Shown: one piece after another, positions 39,074 to 42,637 of the stretch | Position numbering within the stretch: position 1 is the first letter of the stretch | Layout of the letters: each line of letters opens with the position of its first letter | Assembly (NCBI GenBank): GCA_016874715.1 | Contig: VGTK01000028.1 | Coordinates: forward strand, 1 to 42,637 | Direction of reading: 5' to 3' | Length of the DNA: 42,637 nt | Origin: Deltaproteobacteria bacterium | GTDB taxonomy: Bacteria; Desulfobacterota; Binatia; UBA12015 | The notes under the pieces: generated by a model | Database searches by the model: none | What the model saw: the letters and a program-made list of their open reading frames with translations, nothing else | Told to the model about the DNA's origin: nothing | Made by a program: the position numbers and the translations under genes

Positions 39074-41920
39074 TCAGGACTCGACGGCGATTCCCCCCGC
39101 CGAGGTGTCCGGCGCGCCCGGCGCGAAGAACCCGCGCATCTCGGCGAGAACGTCGGGCATGCCGCCCACGACCACGCGCGGCGGCCCGGGCAACGAGCCG
39201 ACGAACTCCTGGATGTAGGGCTTGCCGGGATCGGCCCCCAGCACGACGACGAAGCCCCGATCCGTCTCCCGGCGCACGAGGCGTCCGAACATCTGCTTGA
39301 AGGAGACCACCGCGGGCTCGAGAGACAGCGCACGGAAGTCGTCGCCGCCAGCCTCGCGGATCAGGCGCCCGCGGCCCTGCTGGAGCGGGTCGTTCGGCGG
39401 CGGGAACGGCAGCTTGTCGATCACGACGCAGGACAGCGCCTCGCCGGGCACGTCGATGCCCTGCCACAGGCTTCGCGTCCCGAGCAGGATGGCGCGAGGG
39501 CTCGCGGCGAACTGGTCGACGAGCCGCCCGGCGCCGCCGCTCCGTCGCTGCACGAGGAGCGCAATGCCGTGCTCGTCGAGCAGCGCCGGCAGGCGGTCGG
39601 CAACCTCCGCCAGGCGGTTCCGGCTGGTGAACAGCACGAGCGTCCGGCCGCCCAGCAGGCGCGCGATGCTCGCGATCGCCTGCGCGCAGTCGTCGGCGAA
39701 CCCGCGTGAGCGATAGGTACCGGCACGCACGAAGGCGAGCACGGTGTTCGCCGGGTAGTCGAATGGCGACGGGATCGCCATCTCCGGCAGGCGGCGCTCG
39801 TCGGGCACGAGCTGCCACCCGATCTTGTCCAGCGACGAGCGCGGGTTGCCGCCGACGCCGAGCGTCGCGGACAGTGCGACGACGGTCTTCGCAGGCTCGA
39901 GGAGCTTCGTGTGGATCAGCTCGGCGACGTTGAGCGGAGTGGCGCGCACGGTCCAGTCGGACTGCTCGCGCGCGAGCCGGCTCTGCGCCGCGTACACCGT
40001 CCCCTCGCGCGTCTGCTCGAAGAGGTCTGCGACCAGGCCCTGACCGGCAAGACGCAGCGCCAGCCCGAGGCTCGTGGCGCGGGCCGACACGGCGTCGTCG
40101 GTGCCGTCCTCGCGCGCCTCGCGATACGTGCCGGCGAGACGCTCGATCTCCTCGCCGAGATCGACCATGCTGGCCGCCAGCTCACACGCGCTGCGCGCCG
40201 CCTGCGACCAATGCGGGTGGCGCGCGGCGACCGCGGGCGTGGGCACCAGCGTCTCCCCGTCCTTGCATACCGCCGCCAGGGCGCGCCCACACGCATCGAC
40301 TGCCGTCTCGCAGCGGCGTACGAGCTCGAGCGCCCGGCGCAGCGCGGCCGCCTCCTGCGCCGCACACACCGCCCACAGCAGGCCGCCGCGGCCGCCGCCC
40401 GCCACCTGCGCCAGCCACTGGCGCACCTCCCGTGCCCCGATCTCCTCGCGAAAGACGCGGTCGCCCTCCTGCGCCAGCTCGTGCGCCTCGTCGACCACCA
40501 GCCGATCGATCGCGCCGTATCGCGCGGGCCAGGTCAGCAGCAGCGAGTGGTTGATCGATACGATCGCGGCGTCGCCGAGCGAGTCGATGCGGCGCAGGAA
40601 CGCGCACGGACCGCTCGCCATGGCACGGCATGCGCGCTCGTCGCAGTCCGACGAGCACGCCAGCACGTCGCGGAGCCCGCGCAGGGCCGGCTCCTGTGCG
40701 AGCAGCCACCCGCCGAAGGACTGCAGGTCGCGCGTCGGGCACCGTGCGAAGTACGACGCGAGGTAGAGCCGCGCCGCGCCGGACATCGTGCCGAACCCGA
40801 AGTCGCCCGGGTGCTCGGCAAGCTCGTTCGCGCGCGCCGCACAGCCGTAGTTCGCACGTCCCTTGAGGACCAGCGCAGGCTGCGGCGGGAGGCCGAGCAC
40901 GGCGGCGATGCGCGGCAGCTCCTCCTCGACCACGCGCTCCTGCAGTGTCCGGTTGGCCGAGCTGACCACGACCCGCTCGCCGGTGTGCAGCGAGTGCAGC
41001 AGGCCGACCAGGGCGTACGCGAGGGTCTTGCCGATGCCGGTGCCGGCCTCCGCGCCGACCACGCGATCCTCGCGCAGCGCCACCAGGATCGCACGGGCCA
41101 GCTGGATCTGTCCGTCGCGCGCGCGATACCCGGGAACGTGTCGCCGCCAGCGCGCCTCGTCGGCGAGCAGTGCCGTCACGAAGTCGGGCTCGTACCATGC
41201 TGCCGGGATCGGTGTGCGACGCCGTGGCTCCTCGATCGCCGCCGCCGTGCGTGGCGCGTCGAGCTCGCCGAGGCCCCGCCCGACCGGGCCGAAGAGCGGC
41301 TTCCACGGCCAGTCGAGTCGTGCCGCGAGCGCGGACAGCTCGCGGTGCTCGCCTGCGGCGGCCGGGCCCGACAGCTCGGCAAGGACGGCCAGCGTATCGA
41401 GCGCGTCGTCGAGGGCGCGATGACGCTCCGTGCGGCCGAGGAGCTCGCGGGCCAGCGTCTCGAGGCTGTGGCCCGACATCTCGGGCCGTAGCACGCAGGC
41501 GAGCTCGAGCGTGTCGAGGAAGCGCGTCCCCGGCTCGAGCGTGCCGTCGAGAAAGGCCTCCTCGAAGGCTGCGTTGTGCGCGACGATCGTGGCGCCGAGC
41601 AGGAACGTGGCCAGCTCACCCGACACGTCGCTCCAGCTCGCGGCGCCGCGCACATCGTCGTCACGGAGGCCGGTGATCGCGCTCGTGATCGGCGGAATCG
41701 GCAGCCCGGGATCCACCAGGCGCTCGAAGAGCACGGGCCGCGCCCCCGGCACCACCAGAATGGCGCCGACCTCGATCACCCTTGCGCTCGCAGGGTCGAG
41801 CCCCGTGGTCTCGAGGTCGACGACGGCGAACCTTCCAAGAGCCGACGCGAGGTGGTCGCAGGTCGCCTGTCCGGGCAAGCGCCCGTCGCGCTCCGTCAGG
41901 TCGCTGTCACCGCGTTCCAT
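39074..41920 (-). CDS. dinG: DinG-type helicase with N-terminal DnaQ-like exonuclease
   Basis: The 948-residue protein fuses a DEDDh exonuclease (VVDLETTGLDP with D35 and E37; IVAHNAAFEEAFLDG; HRALDDALDTLAVL) at residues 30-200 to an XPD/DinG superfamily 2 helicase (Walker A EAGTGIGKTLAY near residue 290; VVDEAHELAQ near residue 477; GGRTLVLFTSRNRLAEVAD; LLGTRSLWQGIDVPGEALSC; QMFGRLVRRE). Four Cys around residues 357-437 (NYGC, SSDCDERACRAMASGPC) look like an Fe-S cluster site, unusual with the exonuclease fusion. ATG 41920 starts just before the exonuclease; a longer frame over the 30-bp repeats to 42388 is rejected. Confidence 0.93.
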   Translation of the reverse strand: MERGDSDLTERDGRLPGQATCDHLASALGRFAVVDLETTGLDPASARVIEVGAILVVPGARPVLFERLVDPGLPIPPITSAITGLRDDDVRGAASWSDVSGELATFLLGATIVAHNAAFEEAFLDGTLEPGTRFLDTLELACVLRPEMSGHSLETLARELLGRTERHRALDDALDTLAVLAELSGPAAAGEHRELSALAARLDWPWKPLFGPVGRGLGELDAPRTAAAIEEPRRRTPIPAAWYEPDFVTALLADEARWRRHVPGYRARDGQIQLARAILVALREDRVVGAEAGTGIGKTLAYALVGLLHSLHTGERVVVSSANRTLQERVVEEELPRIAAVLGLPPQPALVLKGRANYGCAARANELAEHPGDFGFGTMSGAARLYLASYFARCPTRDLQSFGGWLLAQEPALRGLRDVLACSSDCDERACRAMASGPCAFLRRIDSLGDAAIVSINHSLLLTWPARYGAIDRLVVDEAHELAQEGDRVFREEIGAREVRQWLAQVAGGGRGGLLWAVCAAQEAAALRRALELVRRCETAVDACGRALAAVCKDGETLVPTPAVAARHPHWSQAARSACELAASMVDLGEEIERLAGTYREAREDGTDDAVSARATSLGLALRLAGQGLVADLFEQTREGTVYAAQSRLAREQSDWTVRATPLNVAELIHTKLLEPAKTVVALSATLGVGGNPRSSLDKIGWQLVPDERRLPEMAIPSPFDYPANTVLAFVRAGTYRSRGFADDCAQAIASIARLLGGRTLVLFTSRNRLAEVADRLPALLDEHGIALLVQRRSGGAGRLVDQFAASPRAILLGTRSLWQGIDVPGEALSCVVIDKLPFPPPNDPLQQGRGRLIREAGGDDFRALSLEPAVVSFKQMFGRLVRRETDRGFVVVLGADPGKPYIQEFVGSLPGPPRVVVGGMPDVLAEMRGFFAPGAPDTSAGGIAVES

Positions 41921-41980
41921 CCGCCCGGATCTCTCGCTGCCGCGAGCCCATCGTGCAAGCGCTCGCGGGGCATGGAGTGA

Positions 41981-42092
41981 GCAGCCGACACCCGCGGCCA
42001 CCGAGTGTGCGCGGCCGACGCCCGCGGCCACCGAGTGTGCGCGGCCGACGCCCGCGGCCACCGAGTGTGCGCGGCCGACGCCCGCTACGACC
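41981..42092. repeat. 30-bp tandem repeat, about 3.7 copies, in the dinG upstream region
   Basis: Units begin at 41981, 42011, 42041 and 42071. Copies two and three are identical; copy one differs at two positions; copy four stops after 15 bases and diverges. Each unit carries GGCCACCGAGTGTGC at its end. The unit length of 30 bp is a multiple of three and would read GVGRAHSVAA in the leftward frame, but a start here would place it before dinG without a known fold. It lies 60-170 bp upstream of dinG within the 392-bp divergent region 41921-42312, which holds no other supported gene; the rest of it shows only scattered GC stems. Such minisatellites can vary in copy number. Confidence 0.85.
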
Positions 42093-42312
42093 GACGCACC
42101 GTCGCGTTGCACGTCGGTGCAGCGAACCAGCTCGGCTGAAACGATGTCCTGCTGGCGACGCCCGAGCCTGCGGGTCTGCTCGACGGGCACGCCGCGTGCA
42201 AACGCGTCCGTCGCCCGCAGCCCCCGCCGCGGACGCACGTCGTCGCTGCTCCCCTCGAATCGGCGACCAGCCACCGCATCGCCCGTGGGCGCTGCGGAAC
42301 ATGGAGGACACC

Positions 42313-42637
42313 ATGCCTCTCGACCTCGACAGAGACCGTCGCCGCGGTGGCCAGCGCGCGACCTTGGCTCTGGCAGCACTGCTGGCATTCGCGACGGGGA
42401 TCGCCGATGCCGCCGACACCCCGTCGGCCGGCGTCCTGCTGCGTCGTGCGCGCCACGCGATCGCCGACGGCCGGCGCGAGGAGGCCGCCGAGGGCCTTCG
42501 CGCCGTGCGTGCCGCCGAGCCGGGCTCGCACCGGGGCCTCGAGGCGGCGGTTCTGCTTGCCGACCTGCAGCTCAAGGGCGGCGACGCAGCGGGCGCCGAC
42601 CGCACGCTCGCCGATGCCGGGCAACACTTCCGCGACG
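42313..42637 (+). CDS. Secreted helical-repeat (TPR-like) protein, 5' fragment
   Basis: The gene runs off the window end; 108 codons are present with no stop. It begins MPLDLDRDRRRGGQRATLAL and continues with LAALLAFATGIADAADTPSA, a Sec leader with cleavage around ADA. The mature part has paired helices such as AGVLLRRARHAIADGRREEA, AEGLRAVRAAEPGSHRGLEA, then AAVLLADLQLKGGDAAGADR, typical of tetratricopeptide or similar repeats of envelope proteins (BamD/YbgF-like helices). GGAGG lies five bases before ATG 42313; an in-frame ATG at 42301 overlaps it and is less likely. Function cannot be told from the fragment. Confidence 0.75.
   Translation, partial: MPLDLDRDRRRGGQRATLALAALLAFATGIADAADTPSAGVLLRRARHAIADGRREEAAEGLRAVRAAEPGSHRGLEAAVLLADLQLKGGDAAGADRTLADAGQHFRD

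Noticed and set aside
41981..42092. CRISPR array
   Set aside because: The 30-bp units follow each other directly with no spacers, and no cas gene is present in the window.
41921..42388. N-terminal extension of DinG through the 30-bp repeats
   Set aside because: The frame is open but encodes low-complexity repeats, overlaps the divergent gene start, and the exonuclease fold begins directly after ATG 41920.

Overview
This is a very GC-rich window (estimated by eye at about 70%) from a Gram-negative bacterium. Gram-negative traits are an ExbB/ExbD energiser, an LdtD-type L,D-transpeptidase beside a MepK-type endopeptidase, a polysaccharide flippase, Tat and Sec signal peptides, a lipoprotein cytochrome and an NtrB/NtrC pair. 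PrkA-YeaH-SpoVR, a DUF2889-like protein, an F420-type PPOX protein and many secreted proteins of unknown function would fit a deltaproteobacterium-like or Binatota-like lineage. That placement is inference. None of the three tRNA genes encodes its CCA end.

Layout. (1) 1-2190: a single-domain response regulator divergent from gltX, followed by tRNA-Gln(CTG) and tRNA-Glu(CTC), so the enzyme lies beside the tRNA it charges. (2) 2343-3934: two small unknown proteins and a HIT-family protein. (3) 4048-7143: a bufferin-type RiPP locus made of a secreted Cys-rich precursor with two NECKGKG repeats, a strong intergenic hairpin, a DUF692/MNIO enzyme, a DUF2063 partner and then a DUF2889-like protein. 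(4) 7159-16112, leftward: a Prx5-type peroxiredoxin, a flippase, a small secreted protein, a giant secreted CehA/McbA-like PHP protein, a MepK-like endopeptidase with a long basic linker, and an LdtD-like transpeptidase. This is an envelope block. (5) 16241-20732: tRNA-Ala(GGC) with two strong hairpins behind it, recN-nadK leftward and rarA rightward. (6) 20663-25214, leftward: eight closely packed genes in the order exbB, exbD, three small or regulatory unknowns, an 80-residue unknown, an RNase Z-like MBL protein and a PPOX/F420-type protein. (7) 25324-29651: a secreted small protein translationally coupled to Xaa-Pro aminopeptidase, leucyl aminopeptidase, a mini cytochrome c lipoprotein and an SDR. 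(8) 29652-38992: a sigma70-like promoter ahead of prkA-yeaH-spoVR, an FmdB-type zinc ribbon, moeA on the other strand and ntrB-ntrC. (9) 39074-42637: an exonuclease-DinG helicase fusion, a 30-bp minisatellite in its upstream region and the 5' end of a divergent secreted helical-repeat protein cut by the window edge.

The clearest functional units are the bufferin operon (likely copper or other metal handling by a modified Cys peptide), the 3-3 crosslink pair LdtD/MepK, and the stress module PrkA-YeaH-SpoVR lying about 2.5 kb from NtrBC. In E. coli NtrC is known to control yeaGH. The most promising unexplained material is the ExbBD-linked set of small proteins, the attenuator-like hairpin of the bufferin operon, and the paired 14-bp repeats behind the CehA-like gene.
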